A DNA stretch of 64,000 nucleotides from Streptomyces sp. NBC_01551 (GCF_026339935.1 NZ_JAPEPX010000001.1:6413501-6477500), one strand, 5' to 3'; shown: positions 8,235 through 16,759, counted from the stretch's first letter. Program-made: numbers and translations. The notes: generated by a model not told the origin, from the sequence alone.

Positions 8235-9917
8235 ATGGACACGAGTGAGGCCGGCAGACAGCTGGTCGATGGCCGATTCGAACTGATCAGCCCGCTGGGC
8301 GCCGGAGGCATGGGCACGGTGTGGCGCGCCCGCGACATCGCGTTGCACCGCGACGTGGCGTTGAAGGAGGTGCGCCCGCCGGACCCGGCGACCGCCGCCG
8401 CGCAGCCCGGGCTGGCCACCCAGCTGCGCGAACGCGCGATCCGCGAGGCCCGGGCGCTGGCCCGGCTCGCGCACCCGCACGTGGTGACGATCCACCACAT
8501 CGTCGAGCCCGCCGACGGGGTGGAGGGCCACCCGTGGATCGTGATGGAGCTCGTCAAGGGCGGCTCCCTGCACGACCGGCTGGAGTCCGGGCCGATGCCG
8601 GTCGCGGACGTGCTGCGGCTCGGGCTCGACGTGCTGTCCGCGCTGCGGGCCGCGCACGCCGAAGGGGTGCTCCACCGCGATGTGAAACCGGCCAATGTGC
8701 TGCTGCGGCCCGACGGTTCGGCCGTGCTGACCGACTTCGGCATCGCGGCCCTGCACGGCTCGACCGCGCTCACCTCCACCGGGGTGCTGATCGGCTCGCC
8801 CGAGTACATCGCGCCCGAGCGGGTGCGCGGGGAGGAGGGGCTGGCGGCCTCCGACCTGTGGTCCCTCGGCATGCTGATGTACGTGGCTGCCGAAGGGGCG
8901 AACCCGATGCGCCGGGCCAGCAGCCTGGCCACCGTGGTCGCCGTGCTCGACGACCCGATCCCCGCGCCCGTGCGGTCCGGCCCGCTGGGGCCCGTACTGG
9001 AGCGGCTGCTGGTACGGGACCCTGCCGCGCGGCCCGACGCCGAGGAGCTGGAACTGCTGCTCCGGAATGCGAGCAGTGCTCTTGGCGGGGCGACGCCGGT
9101 CACGCCGCCCGTGCTCCTCGGTCAGTACGGGCCGCCGACCCCGCCGCCGTTCAGTGCGCCGACGTTCACCCCGGGCGGCGGATCCCCCTACTCGCCGACC
9201 ACGCCCGTCGCGGCGCCGCGCACCCCGCGCCGGCGTCCGGCGCTGATGGCGGCCCTGCTGACGGTGGCCATCACCGGCGGCGTGATCGGCATCGTCCAGG
9301 CGCTCCCCGACGGCGGCTCCGGTTCGGGCAGCGACGCGAAGGGCTCCACGGCCTCCCACTCGGCCTCCGCTTCCGGCTCCGCTTCCGTCTCCGCTTCGGG
9401 CTCGGGTTCGGGCAGCGGCTCCACGCCCGGCCCGAAGGCGAGCGCCTCCGAGGCCGGCTCCGCCACCGTGGCCAAGGGCAGCATGCTCACCCCCGCCAAC
9501 ATCCGTATCGCGCTGGCGGCGTTCAAGGAGAAGACCGGCACCACCACCTTCGTGGACCTGCGGATCTACGACGGGTACGTGCTCGCCTCCATCCCCACCG
9601 CGCCCGACGCCAAGACCGTCGACGCGTGGCAGTACCGCGACGGCGCGGCCAAGCGGACCGGCCCCGACGGCACGGTCGACGAGGACGAGCCGCTGATCGA
9701 CATGTCCAAGGTCAGCTGGGACGCCCTCCCCGAACTGATGGAGCAGTCCAAGAAGGAACTCAAGATGCCGAACCCCACTACGCGGTACGTCATCGTCGAG
9801 CCCTGGATGATGGACGAGGTCCCCTGCATGCGGCCCTACCTCAGCGACGAGTACGGCCAGGGCGGCTACGTCCTCGCCGGGATCGACGGCAAGATCAAGA
9901 AGGTCGTCGCCTCCTGA
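8235..9917 (+). CDS. Membrane-anchored serine/threonine protein kinase
   Basis: 560 residues. The kinase domain covers about 13-275: glycine loop GAGGMGTVW, VALKEV with the ATP-binding Lys, HRDVKPANV catalytic loop, DFGIA, and SPEYIAPE. A Pro-rich juxtamembrane linker follows, then one transmembrane helix (about 335-358). Outside is a Ser/Gly/Ala low-complexity stretch and a ~145-residue C-terminal domain beginning MLTPANIRIALAAFKEKTG that I do not recognise; it may be the sensor. Typical Pkn/Hanks-type topology. It stands alone on this strand, followed by a near-perfect 28-bp palindrome. Confidence 0.9.
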   Translation: MDTSEAGRQLVDGRFELISPLGAGGMGTVWRARDIALHRDVALKEVRPPDPATAAAQPGLATQLRERAIREARALARLAHPHVVTIHHIVEPADGVEGHPWIVMELVKGGSLHDRLESGPMPVADVLRLGLDVLSALRAAHAEGVLHRDVKPANVLLRPDGSAVLTDFGIAALHGSTALTSTGVLIGSPEYIAPERVRGEEGLAASDLWSLGMLMYVAAEGANPMRRASSLATVVAVLDDPIPAPVRSGPLGPVLERLLVRDPAARPDAEELELLLRNASSALGGATPVTPPVLLGQYGPPTPPPFSAPTFTPGGGSPYSPTTPVAAPRTPRRRPALMAALLTVAITGGVIGIVQALPDGGSGSGSDAKGSTASHSASASGSASVSASGSGSGSGSTPGPKASASEAGSATVAKGSMLTPANIRIALAAFKEKTGTTTFVDLRIYDGYVLASIPTAPDAKTVDAWQYRDGAAKRTGPDGTVDEDEPLIDMSKVSWDALPELMEQSKKELKMPNPTTRYVIVEPWMMDEVPCMRPYLSDEYGQGGYVLAGIDGKIKKVVAS

Positions 9918-9923
9918 CGGTTC

Positions 9924-9951
9924 CCCGGGCATGACATTTGTCCTGCCCGGG
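9924..9951. promoter_or_regulatory. 28-bp near-perfect palindrome upstream of ABC/two-component operon
   Basis: Outer arms CCCGGGCA and TGCCCGGG are perfect inverted repeats; inside them is a nested GACA-TT-TGTC palindrome on the same centre. It lies after the kinase gene and about 54 bp before the ABC ATPase start. It could be the kinase terminator, an operator for the downstream LuxR-type regulator, or both. Confidence 0.6.
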
Positions 9952-10004
9952 TCCGTACACGCGGATCTGATGCGCTGCCCGCCCCGTTCCATAGCGTGGC
10001 GGAC

Positions 10005-10922
10005 ATGCAGCAGCACACCACGAAGGAACCCGCCCCCGCGGTCCGGTTCCGGCACGCCGCCAAGTCCTTCGGCGCCGTCCGGGCCCTGGCGGGCATCGAC
10101 CTCGACATCCGGCGCGGCGAGAGCGTCGCCCTGCTCGGCCGCAACGGCGCCGGCAAGTCCACCGCCATCAGCCTGCTCCTCGGCCTGGACCGGCCCGACG
10201 CGGGCGACGTCCGCCTCTTCGGGACGGCCCCCGCCGAGGCGGTACGGGCCGGGCGGGTCGGCGCGATGCTCCAGGAGGGACGCGCCGTCCCCCGGATCAC
10301 CGTCCGCGAACTCCTCGCGTTCGTCGCCCGGACCTACCCGGCCCCGATGTCCGTCGCCGAGGCCCTGGACCTCGCCGGCCTCACCGCCGTCGCCGGCCGC
10401 CGCGTCGACCGGCTCTCCGGCGGTCAGGCGCAGCGCGTCCGCTTCGCCGTCGCCCTCGCCGGGAACCCCGAGCTGATCGTGCTCGACGAACCGACCGCCG
10501 CCCTCGACGTCGAGGCCCGGCGCGCCTTCTGGCAGTCGATGCGGGCCTACGCCCTGCGCGGCAACACCGTCCTGTTCTCCACGCACTACCTGGAGGAGGC
10601 CGACGCCCACGCCGACCGCGTCGTGGTCGTCGACCGCGGCCGGATCGTCGCCGACGGCACCGGGGAGCGGCTCCGCAGCGCCGCCGGGGGAGCCCTGGTC
10701 GCCTTCGACCTGGCAGGCCGCCCCTCCGGCGACCTGGCCGGGCTGCCCGGGGTGGTCTCCGTAGAAGTGCGCGGGGACCGTGCGCGGCTGCGGACGCTGG
10801 ACCCGGACGCCACCGTGGTCGCCCTCGCCGGGCTCGGCGCCGTCCGCGGCCTCCGGGTCACCGAAGCATCGCTCGACGAGGCCTTCCTCGCCCTGACCAC
10901 CGCCACCGAGGACACCCGATGA
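10005..10922 (+). CDS. ABC transporter ATP-binding protein
   Basis: 305 residues from the ATG at 10005 (a GTG lies three codons upstream). Walker A GRNGAGKST, Q-loop MLQEG, signature LSGGQAQR, Walker B LIVLDEPTAALD and an H-loop STHYLEEAD are all present. The DrrA/CcmA-like type pairs with ABC-2 permeases for export. It overlaps the permease gene as ATGA and leads an operon ending in a sensor kinase and response regulator, an arrangement in which the transporter is often controlled by, or works with, the two-component pair. Confidence 0.95.
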   Translation: MQQHTTKEPAPAVRFRHAAKSFGAVRALAGIDLDIRRGESVALLGRNGAGKSTAISLLLGLDRPDAGDVRLFGTAPAEAVRAGRVGAMLQEGRAVPRITVRELLAFVARTYPAPMSVAEALDLAGLTAVAGRRVDRLSGGQAQRVRFAVALAGNPELIVLDEPTAALDVEARRAFWQSMRAYALRGNTVLFSTHYLEEADAHADRVVVVDRGRIVADGTGERLRSAAGGALVAFDLAGRPSGDLAGLPGVVSVEVRGDRARLRTLDPDATVVALAGLGAVRGLRVTEASLDEAFLALTTATEDTR

Positions 10923-11638
10923 TCTCCGCCTACGTCCGTCTCGAGGTCCGCCGCGCACTGCGCGACACCGCCTACGTCGTCTTCGGCATCGGCATGCCCG
11001 TGCTGATGTACCTGCTCTTCACCAACCTCGGTACCGTCGACGCCGAGTGGCGAACGGCTTCCATGGTCGCGATGGCCGCCTACGGAGCCCTCGGCGCCGC
11101 CCTCGGCACCGGTACCGGCGTCGCCGAGGACAAGGGCGTCGGGTGGCTGCGCCAGCTGCGGGTCACCCCGATGACCCCGCGCCAGGTGGTGGCCGGGCGG
11201 GCACTGACCGGCTCGATCGTCGTGCTCCCGGCCGTTCTCGCGGTGCTCGCGGCGGGCGCCCTCGTCAACGGGGTCCGGCTCGACGCCTGGCAGTGGGCGG
11301 CCGTCGCCCTCGTCCTGTGGATCGGCGCGTTCCCCTTCACCCTGCTCGGCCTCGGCAACGGCTACCGCCTCACCGCGCAGTCGACCGGCCTGGTCAACGT
11401 CGGGTGCAGCCTGGCGCTCTCCGTCGTAGGCGGCCTCTGGTTCCCCGTCGAGCTGTTCCCGCACTGGCTGCGCTCGCTGTCCGGCTTCACCCCCGGCCAC
11501 CGGTTCGCCGAGGTCGGCCGGTCCCTCGCGACCGGCGCGGCCCCCGGCCTCACGGCGGTGGCCGTGCTCGCCGCATGGGCCCTGCTGTTCGGTGCGTACG
11601 CGGTCCTCTCGTACCGTCGGTCCGCGGAGACGGTGTAA
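10919..11638 (+). CDS. ABC-2 type transporter permease
   Basis: 239 residues, six hydrophobic segments in the usual ABC-2 layout: one near 20-40, then about 55-80, 100-130, 138-160, 170-190 and 215-235. The ATG overlaps the ATPase stop. Contains the conserved GVAEDKGVGWLRQLRVTPM loop after the second helix and a GLWFPVELFPHWL loop. Forms an exporter with the preceding ATPase; substrate unknown. Confidence 0.93.
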   Translation: MISAYVRLEVRRALRDTAYVVFGIGMPVLMYLLFTNLGTVDAEWRTASMVAMAAYGALGAALGTGTGVAEDKGVGWLRQLRVTPMTPRQVVAGRALTGSIVVLPAVLAVLAAGALVNGVRLDAWQWAAVALVLWIGAFPFTLLGLGNGYRLTAQSTGLVNVGCSLALSVVGGLWFPVELFPHWLRSLSGFTPGHRFAEVGRSLATGAAPGLTAVAVLAAWALLFGAYAVLSYRRSAETV

Positions 11639-11641
11639 GCC

Positions 11642-12832
11642 ATGGGTACGGAACGGGGAACACGCATGTTCGGGGCGAGCGGACGGAAGGCGGCGCGCCG
11701 CGAGGAGGACTGCCGCGACGGCGGTACGGGCCCGATCGGCACGCCCAGGGGCTTCGCCCTGCTGCCCTGGCTGCTTCTGGGCATGGGGGCGATCTCCAAC
11801 GTCGTCAAGGGTGAGACCCCCAACCCCTGGATCGGCGTCGCCGGGCTGCTCGCCTTCAACTCCCTCTACGTCACCCTGGTGTTCCGGGCCTTCGACCGCA
11901 GGGCCCGCGAATCCGCCGCCACCCGCTGGTGCCTGGTCGCGCTGGGCCTGGTCACCTTCGCGCTCGCCGTGGCGTACGGGGGCAACTGGCTGCTCTTCTT
12001 CCCGCTCGTGGGACTCGCCACCGGCGCCGTGGTCCGGGGTCGGCGCCTCGGCCCCGCGCTGTTCGTGGTCACGGCGACGGCCACGGCGGTCGCCGTGTAC
12101 CAGGAGGGCTGGGACGCGGTCGGGGTGGTGTACGGGACGCTGGTGTCCGGCACGGTCACCGCGGCCATCCTGGCGCTCTCCGAGACCGTGAAGGAACTCC
12201 GCGACACCCGGCAGGAGTTGGCGCGCGCCGCGGTGGACCAGGAGCGGCTGCGCTTCTCCCGCGACCTGCACGACCTGCTGGGCCACACCCTGTCGGTGAT
12301 CGTGGTGAAGTCGGAGGCGGCCCGCCGGGTCGCGCCCCGCGACATGGACGCGGCCCTCGCCCAGGTCCGCGACATCGAGTCGGTCGGCCGTCAGGCGCTG
12401 ACCGAGATACGGGAGGCCGTCACCGGCTACCGGGAGGCCAGTCTGGCCGCCGAACTCGACCGGGCCCGGGGCGCGTTGACGGCGGCGGGCATCGAGCCCG
12501 TGGTACGGCAGTCCGGACCCCCGCTGCCCCCGCAGGCGGCGGCGCTGCTGGGCTGGGTGGTCCGCGAGTCCGCCACCAACGTGATCCGGCACAGCGGCGC
12601 GGCCCTGTGCGAGATAGAGGTGCGGAGCTCCGCCGAGCGGGTCCACCTGGTGATCACCGACGACGGGGGCGGCGTAGGCTCGACCCCGCCGGGCAGTGGC
12701 CTGACCGGCCTCACCGAACGCCTCGCGGCGGCCGGTGGAACCCTGGACAGCGGCCCGGCCCCCGGCCGCGGTTTCCGGGTCACCGCCGAACTCCCGGTGG
12801 AGCCGGCGGACCGGGGCGAGGAGAGTCGATGA
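11642..12832 (+). CDS. Sensor histidine kinase, DesK/NarX-like (HisKA_3)
   Basis: 396 residues starting three bases after the permease stop. Four to six hydrophobic helices occupy about residues 35-190, then a dimerisation/phosphoacceptor helix with RDLHDLLGHTLSVI carrying the phosphorylated His, and an HATPase_c domain with RESATNVIRHSGA (N box), DDGGGV (G1) and GSGLTGLTERL (G2). Membrane sensor of the DesK type, probably reading membrane state or a compound handled by the ABC exporter. The stop overlaps the regulator start (ATGA). Confidence 0.95.
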   Translation: MGTERGTRMFGASGRKAARREEDCRDGGTGPIGTPRGFALLPWLLLGMGAISNVVKGETPNPWIGVAGLLAFNSLYVTLVFRAFDRRARESAATRWCLVALGLVTFALAVAYGGNWLLFFPLVGLATGAVVRGRRLGPALFVVTATATAVAVYQEGWDAVGVVYGTLVSGTVTAAILALSETVKELRDTRQELARAAVDQERLRFSRDLHDLLGHTLSVIVVKSEAARRVAPRDMDAALAQVRDIESVGRQALTEIREAVTGYREASLAAELDRARGALTAAGIEPVVRQSGPPLPPQAAALLGWVVRESATNVIRHSGAALCEIEVRSSAERVHLVITDDGGGVGSTPPGSGLTGLTERLAAAGGTLDSGPAPGRGFRVTAELPVEPADRGEESR

Positions 12833-13434
12833 TCAGGGTCCTGCTGGCGGAGGACCAGGGCATGATGCGCGGCGCCCTGGCCCTGCTGCTCGGGCTGGAG
12901 GAGGACATCGAGGTCGTGGCGCAGGTCGCCGCCGGGGACGAGATCGTGCCCGCCGCCCTGGAGGCCCGGCCCGACGTGGCGCTCCTGGACATCGAACTCC
13001 CCGGCCGCAGCGGCCTCGACGCCGCCGCCGACCTGCGTTCCCGGTGCCCCGACTGCCGGGTGCTGATCCTGACCACCTTCGGCCGGCCCGGCTACCTGCG
13101 CCGGGCCATGGAGGCCGGGGCCGCCGGGTTCCTGGTCAAGGACGGCCCGGTGGAGGAACTCGCCGCCGCGATACGGCGGGTGCTGGCGGGGGAGACGGTG
13201 ATCGACCCCGCACTCGCGGCCGCCGCGCTCAGTGCCGGACCGAACCCGCTGACCGCGCGGGAGCGGGACGTGCTGAACGCCGCGGTGGACGGGGCGACCG
13301 TGGCCGACATCGCGGCGAAGGTGTTCCTGTCCGAGTCGACGGTACGCAACTACCTGTCCTCGGCGATCGGCAAGACGGGCACCCGCAACCGCATGGAAGC
13401 GGTCCGCGCGGCCCGTCGCCAAGGATGGCTCTAG
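12829..13434 (+). CDS. NarL/DesR-like LuxR-type response regulator
   Basis: 201 residues, translationally coupled to the kinase (ATGA). Receiver domain with acidic pocket AEDQGM, phosphorylated Asp in VALLDIELPG, Thr in LILTTFG and Lys in FLVKDG. C-terminal LuxR HTH from about 140: NPLTARERDVLNAA, ADIAAKVFLSESTVRNYLSS. Probably regulates the upstream ABC genes, perhaps through the 28-bp palindrome before them. The TAG stop shares a CTAG with the stop of the convergent LysM gene. Confidence 0.95.
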   Translation: MIRVLLAEDQGMMRGALALLLGLEEDIEVVAQVAAGDEIVPAALEARPDVALLDIELPGRSGLDAAADLRSRCPDCRVLILTTFGRPGYLRRAMEAGAAGFLVKDGPVEELAAAIRRVLAGETVIDPALAAAALSAGPNPLTARERDVLNAAVDGATVADIAAKVFLSESTVRNYLSSAIGKTGTRNRMEAVRAARRQGWL

Positions 13435-14192
13435 TACGGGCCGTTGACGTTGTCGATCGAGCCGTAGCGGGCGGCCGCGTAGTTGCAGGCGGCGGTGATG
13501 TTCGCGACCGGGTCGTACGAGTCCGTGGAGGTGCCGGGCACGTGGTAGGCCCGGAACGTCGGGTCGATGACCTGGAGCAGGCCCTTGGAGGGGATGCCGG
13601 CGGCGGCGTTGGAGTCCCAGTTGTTGATGGCCAGCGGGTTGCCCGAGGACTCGCGCATCACGTTGCGGTGGATCCCGTTGTAGCTGCCGGGGATCCCGTG
13701 CTTGGCCATGACGTCCAGCGACTGGCGGATCCACCCGTCGAGATTGTTCGCGTAGGTGGTGGCGGCGGCGGGCTTGGCCGCCGTCGCGGTGGCCCGCGCG
13801 GCGGCGGCCTTGGCCGCCGTGCCGAGCTTCAGTTTGAGGCCGGGCTGAATGATCGACGGGTTGCTGCCGATGGAGCTCCGGTTGGCCTCGTAAAGTGCCT
13901 GCCAGCCGCCGCTTACGGAATGCTCGACCGCGATCTTGGAAAGGGTGTCGCCGCCGATCACGGAATAGGTGAGGGGCGCGGCGGCCTTTTCCGCGGTGGG
14001 CGCGACCGCGGGTGCGGACGCGGGCGTGACCGCGGTCACGGAGGCGATCTTGGCGGGCTGCGTGACGGCCGCCCCGGCGGTGGTCGTGCTGATCAGCGGG
14101 AGGGCGAGGGCCGCGCCGCCCGTGCCGGCGAATGCCAGCCTGCGGGCGATCGGGTGCTGCTTCGGCCGACGGTGCTTAGCCTTTGCGGGCAT
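13431..14192 (-). CDS. Secreted LysM-domain transglycosylase-like protein
   Basis: 253 residues from the ATG giving MPAKAKHRRPK; GAGGAA is the ribosome site. Residues 1-42 form a long signal peptide with a basic start, then an Ala/Val/Pro linker. LysM domain at about 74-123 (YSVIGGDTLSKIAVEHSV ... IIQPGLKLKL). C-terminal domain from ~145: a lysozyme-like/transglycosylase fold with RESSGNPLAINNWDSNA, KGLLQVIDPTF and NITAACNYAAARYGS, the RES Glu being the likely catalytic acid. Acts on peptidoglycan outside the cell. The leader is long and AT-richer than its surroundings; in streptomycetes such genes are sometimes under a c-di-AMP riboswitch. Confidence 0.9.
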   Translation of the reverse strand: MPAKAKHRRPKQHPIARRLAFAGTGGAALALPLISTTTAGAAVTQPAKIASVTAVTPASAPAVAPTAEKAAAPLTYSVIGGDTLSKIAVEHSVSGGWQALYEANRSSIGSNPSIIQPGLKLKLGTAAKAAAARATATAAKPAAATTYANNLDGWIRQSLDVMAKHGIPGSYNGIHRNVMRESSGNPLAINNWDSNAAAGIPSKGLLQVIDPTFRAYHVPGTSTDSYDPVANITAACNYAAARYGSIDNVNGPY

Positions 14193-14460
14193 GGCGGAAT
14201 TCCTCACGTGGGGGGTACGGGAGACTCCGGGCGGCGGCCGGATTCGGCAGGGGGCCACCGGGAATGATGGTGACCGTAGGCCTTTCCTCCGGGCGGGAAC
14301 AAGACTGGAATTTCCCCCGGAGATCGACTTCCCGGAATAGGTCCGTCAAATGACCATGAAGGCACCTTCGCCGGAAGCTCAAATCTCTTTCCGGGATAAG
14401 GGAATGGGTCGTTTCGGGAAAATGATGTTGGCGCGTTCCGCGTGACTCACATCACGGTTT
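14193..14460 (-). promoter_or_regulatory. Long leader/promoter region of the LysM-transglycosylase gene
   Basis: About 270 bp without a gene, noticeably lower in GC than its surroundings. Read on the minus strand it contains several short inverted repeats (GGGAAA/TTTCCC-type elements around 14300-14320 and 14385-14420), then a segment with CCGAATCCGGCC, then the ribosome site. Secreted cell-wall lytic genes of streptomycetes can have a c-di-AMP (ydaO) riboswitch in this position; I could not match the full conserved core by eye. Confidence 0.4.
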
Positions 14461-14511
14461 AAGGGTGCGAGGGATGAATTCGGACAAGTCGCCCTTCCCT
14501 GGTGCCGATTC

Positions 14512-14542
14512 GGGCGACTCGCCTGATAGTGGCGAATCGCCC
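14512..14542 (-). terminator. Hairpin terminator after the AraC gene
   Basis: 12-bp stem (14512-14523 with 14531-14542) and a 7-nt loop. In the minus-strand transcript all twelve positions pair, one as G-U; on the other strand that position is a mismatch, which points to minus-strand use. It begins two bases after the AraC stop codon. Confidence 0.75.
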
Positions 14543-14543
14543 A

Positions 14544-15236
14544 CTAGCGGGCGAAGCGGCCGGGAGTCGTGCCCACGAGCCGTTTGAAATGCCGGCTCAG
14601 GTGCGACTGGTCGTAGAAGCCGGCCGCGACCGCCACCTCCCCGGGCGGCTGCCCGCCCAGCAGGCTCGCGGCCTCGTCCAGGGTCACCCCCTGGTGCAGC
14701 CGTTCGTCGAGGAGTTCCCGCAGGCGGTGCGCCACACCGCGATCCGGCCGCTGCGGGCGCGTGACCAGCCGGGGCCGCAGGTGGGTGTGCAGCCGTTCCC
14801 GGATCAGGGCGAGGCGGCTCTGCGCCTCCAGCTCGTCGCCCCGGTCCGCGAGCGCGGTGTGCAGCCGGGCCACGCGTCGGCGCAGGAGGGGATCGACGAG
14901 ATCGGGCCCGTCCACCGCCGCGCCGATGAGGCCCTCGTCCAGCTGGGTCAGGTCCAGGTAGAGGACCCGCTTGCGAAAGCCGTGGGAGGTCGCGGGCGAG
15001 CCGTTGTGCGCCACCTGTGGCGGGAGCAGGGACACGGTGTCGCCCGGAGTGCCGCGCTCGTGCCGGTCCAGGTCGTAGCGGACCGCCCCGTCGTCGACGA
15101 TGAGCAGCGTCCACACGTCGTGGACGTGCATCGGGTACGCGTGCTCGGTGAAGCGGGCATGGAAGACCTCCACCACCCCCGGGACGTGCGGGCGCCACGC
15201 GGAAACCCGCTGCCCGTCCGTCCGACCCGCCACCAT
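14544..15236 (-). CDS. AraC family regulator with apparently incomplete DNA-binding domain
   Basis: 230 residues. N-terminal AraC_binding cupin-type domain: FTEHAYPMHVHDVWTLL, then PGDTVSLLPPQVAHNG. The C-terminal part starts as a normal AraC DNA-binding domain (RLRELLDERLHQGVTLDEAAS) but then jumps to GGQPPGEVAVAAGFYDQSHLSRHF. In relatives about 35-40 residues holding the first recognition helix and the linker (typically ...HLVRAF...GLPPHxYL...) lie between these, so an in-frame deletion is suggested. The second HTH is intact, ending GTTPGRFAR. Divergent from a DUF2000 gene, a common pairing. The ATG at 15236 has no clear ribosome site. Confidence 0.8.
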   Translation of the reverse strand: MVAGRTDGQRVSAWRPHVPGVVEVFHARFTEHAYPMHVHDVWTLLIVDDGAVRYDLDRHERGTPGDTVSLLPPQVAHNGSPATSHGFRKRVLYLDLTQLDEGLIGAAVDGPDLVDPLLRRRVARLHTALADRGDELEAQSRLALIRERLHTHLRPRLVTRPQRPDRGVAHRLRELLDERLHQGVTLDEAASLLGGQPPGEVAVAAGFYDQSHLSRHFKRLVGTTPGRFAR

Positions 15237-15285
15237 GCAAGGAACGTACAAGACCGCCCGGCGCGGGGTTCGGCAGTCTCGGATC

Positions 15286-15759
15286 ATGAACACCGACACC
15301 GACACCGACACCGACACCAAGACCGACACCGGCAGCGGAACCGCTCCGGTACGTTTCGACACCAAGATCGCCGTACTGCTGCGCGAGGACCTGGAGACCT
15401 GGCAGCGCCTGAACGTGACCGCGTTCCTGGTCAGCGGCCTCGGCTCGGAGCGGCCCGAGGTGATCGGCGAACCGTACGCGGACGCCGACGGCACCCCGTA
15501 CCTGCCGATGTTCCGCCAGCCCGTCCTCGTCTTCGAGGGCACGAAGGAGACGCTGGCCGCCGCGCACGGCCGCGCCCTGTCCCGGTCGCTTCCCCTCGCG
15601 GTGTTCACGTCCGGCCTCTTCGCCACCGGCAACGACCGGGACAACCGCGCGGCGGTGCGGGCGGTGGGGAGGGAGCGGCTGGATCTGGTGGGCATCGCCG
15701 TCCACGGGCCGCGCAACGCGGTCGACAAGGTGCTCAAGGGCGCCCGGATGCACCCCTGA
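15286..15759 (+). CDS. DUF2000 domain protein
   Basis: 157 residues. After a Thr/Asp-repeat start (encoded by tandem GACACC units) comes a DUF2000 domain: VRFDTKIAVLLREDLETWQRLNVTAFLVSG split over its first strand and helix, then PYLPMFRQPVLVF, and ALSRSLPLAVFTSGLFATGND near the middle. Family members are small peptidyl-tRNA-hydrolase-2-like folds of unknown function, often encoded opposite an AraC regulator as here; that regulator probably controls it through the 49-bp shared promoter region. Confidence 0.88.
   Translation: MNTDTDTDTDTKTDTGSGTAPVRFDTKIAVLLREDLETWQRLNVTAFLVSGLGSERPEVIGEPYADADGTPYLPMFRQPVLVFEGTKETLAAAHGRALSRSLPLAVFTSGLFATGNDRDNRAAVRAVGRERLDLVGIAVHGPRNAVDKVLKGARMHP
15290..15330 (+). 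repeat. GACACC hexanucleotide microsatellite inside the DUF2000 gene
   Basis: About six tandem units of GACACC/GACACCAAG type encode the TDTDTDTDTKTDT N-terminus. Because the unit is 6 bp, slippage would change protein length without shifting the frame. Confidence 0.75.
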
Positions 15760-15779
15760 CCCCGGCCGGGGCCCCTGGG

Positions 15780-16688
15780 TCAGAGCCGGCCGTCCAGCAC
15801 GCGCAGGGCTTCCGCCGTCGCCGCGTCGCTCGCCGGGAGCAGCGGAAGGCGGACGTGCGCCGTCGGGATGCGGCCCCGCGCGTGCAGGACCGCCTTGATC
15901 ACCGTCGGGTTGGGCTCCGCGAAGGCCGCCGCCGACAGGCGCGCCAGCGCGTGGCCCAGCGCCCGCGCCCGGGGGACGTCGCCCGCCGCCCAGGCCTGTC
16001 CGAGCTCCACGAAGCGGGCCGTCGCCAGGTGCGCCGAGGCCAGGATCCCGCCCGTGGCACCGAGGGCGAGCATCGGCGAGACGTACGCGTCGTCGCCCGC
16101 CAGCACCTGGAACCCGTCCGGCAGTTCGCCCAGCAGCGCCACCGTGTCCTGGTCGATGCCCCCGGCCGCGTACTTGACCCCGGCCACCCCCGGCAGCGCC
16201 CCCAGCGCCCGCAGTTGCGCCGCGTCCAGCGGCTGCCCGGTCCGGTACGGGATGTGGTAGACGACCAGCGGTACGGGGCTCACCTCGACCAGCCGGGCGA
16301 AGTGCGCGAGCGCCCCCGCCGCCGAAGGCCGTACGAAGGCCGGCACCGTCACCAGCGCGGCCCGCGCCGTCGGCCACCGCTCCAGCCGGGTGAGCGAGGC
16401 CTCGGCGGCCCGCGTGCCGCTCGCCCCGGCGCCCACCGTCAGCAGCGCGCCGCGCTCCCGGCAGACCCGGGCGCAGACGTCCGTGACGAGGTCCCGCTCG
16501 CCCTCGTCGAGCGAGGCCGTCTCGGCGGTCGTGCCGAGCGCCACGATCCCGGTCGCGCCCGCGTCCAGCACCTCGTGGGCGAGGGCCTCCAGGGCGTCGG
16601 CGGCGATGTCCCCGGCCGCCGTGAACGGGGTGATGAGCGGTACGTGGATCCCGTGCAGGGAGAGCCGTGTGTCCTGTCGCGTTTCCAT
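15780..16688 (-). CDS. Dihydrodipicolinate synthase/N-acetylneuraminate lyase family aldolase
   Basis: 302 residues, full-length (beta/alpha)8 class I aldolase. ATG start. Conserved features: HVPLITPFTAAGDI, GTTAETASLDEGER (the GTTGE-type loop binding the keto acid), VYHIPYRTG with the proton-relay Tyr and GVKYAAGG with the Schiff-base Lys. Streptomycetes have several paralogues; this one stands apart from lysine genes and is divergent from a LysR regulator, so it more likely acts on another 2-keto acid than in lysine synthesis. Substrate cannot be read from sequence. Confidence 0.9.
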   Translation of the reverse strand: METRQDTRLSLHGIHVPLITPFTAAGDIAADALEALAHEVLDAGATGIVALGTTAETASLDEGERDLVTDVCARVCRERGALLTVGAGASGTRAAEASLTRLERWPTARAALVTVPAFVRPSAAGALAHFARLVEVSPVPLVVYHIPYRTGQPLDAAQLRALGALPGVAGVKYAAGGIDQDTVALLGELPDGFQVLAGDDAYVSPMLALGATGGILASAHLATARFVELGQAWAAGDVPRARALGHALARLSAAAFAEPNPTVIKAVLHARGRIPTAHVRLPLLPASDAATAEALRVLDGRL

Positions 16689-16734
16689 GCCGTCGAGCCT
16701 CGCCCACCCGAAGCGTCGAATCCAGTTCGCGTTT

Positions 16735-16751
16735 CTTACCCGAACCGTAAG
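16735..16751. promoter_or_regulatory. LysR-type operator candidate
   Basis: CTTAC-N7-GTAAG inverted repeat, fitting the T-N11-A LysR binding pattern, placed just before the lysR start and upstream of the divergent aldolase gene. Confidence 0.5.
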
Positions 16752-16759
16752 CTGAGCCG

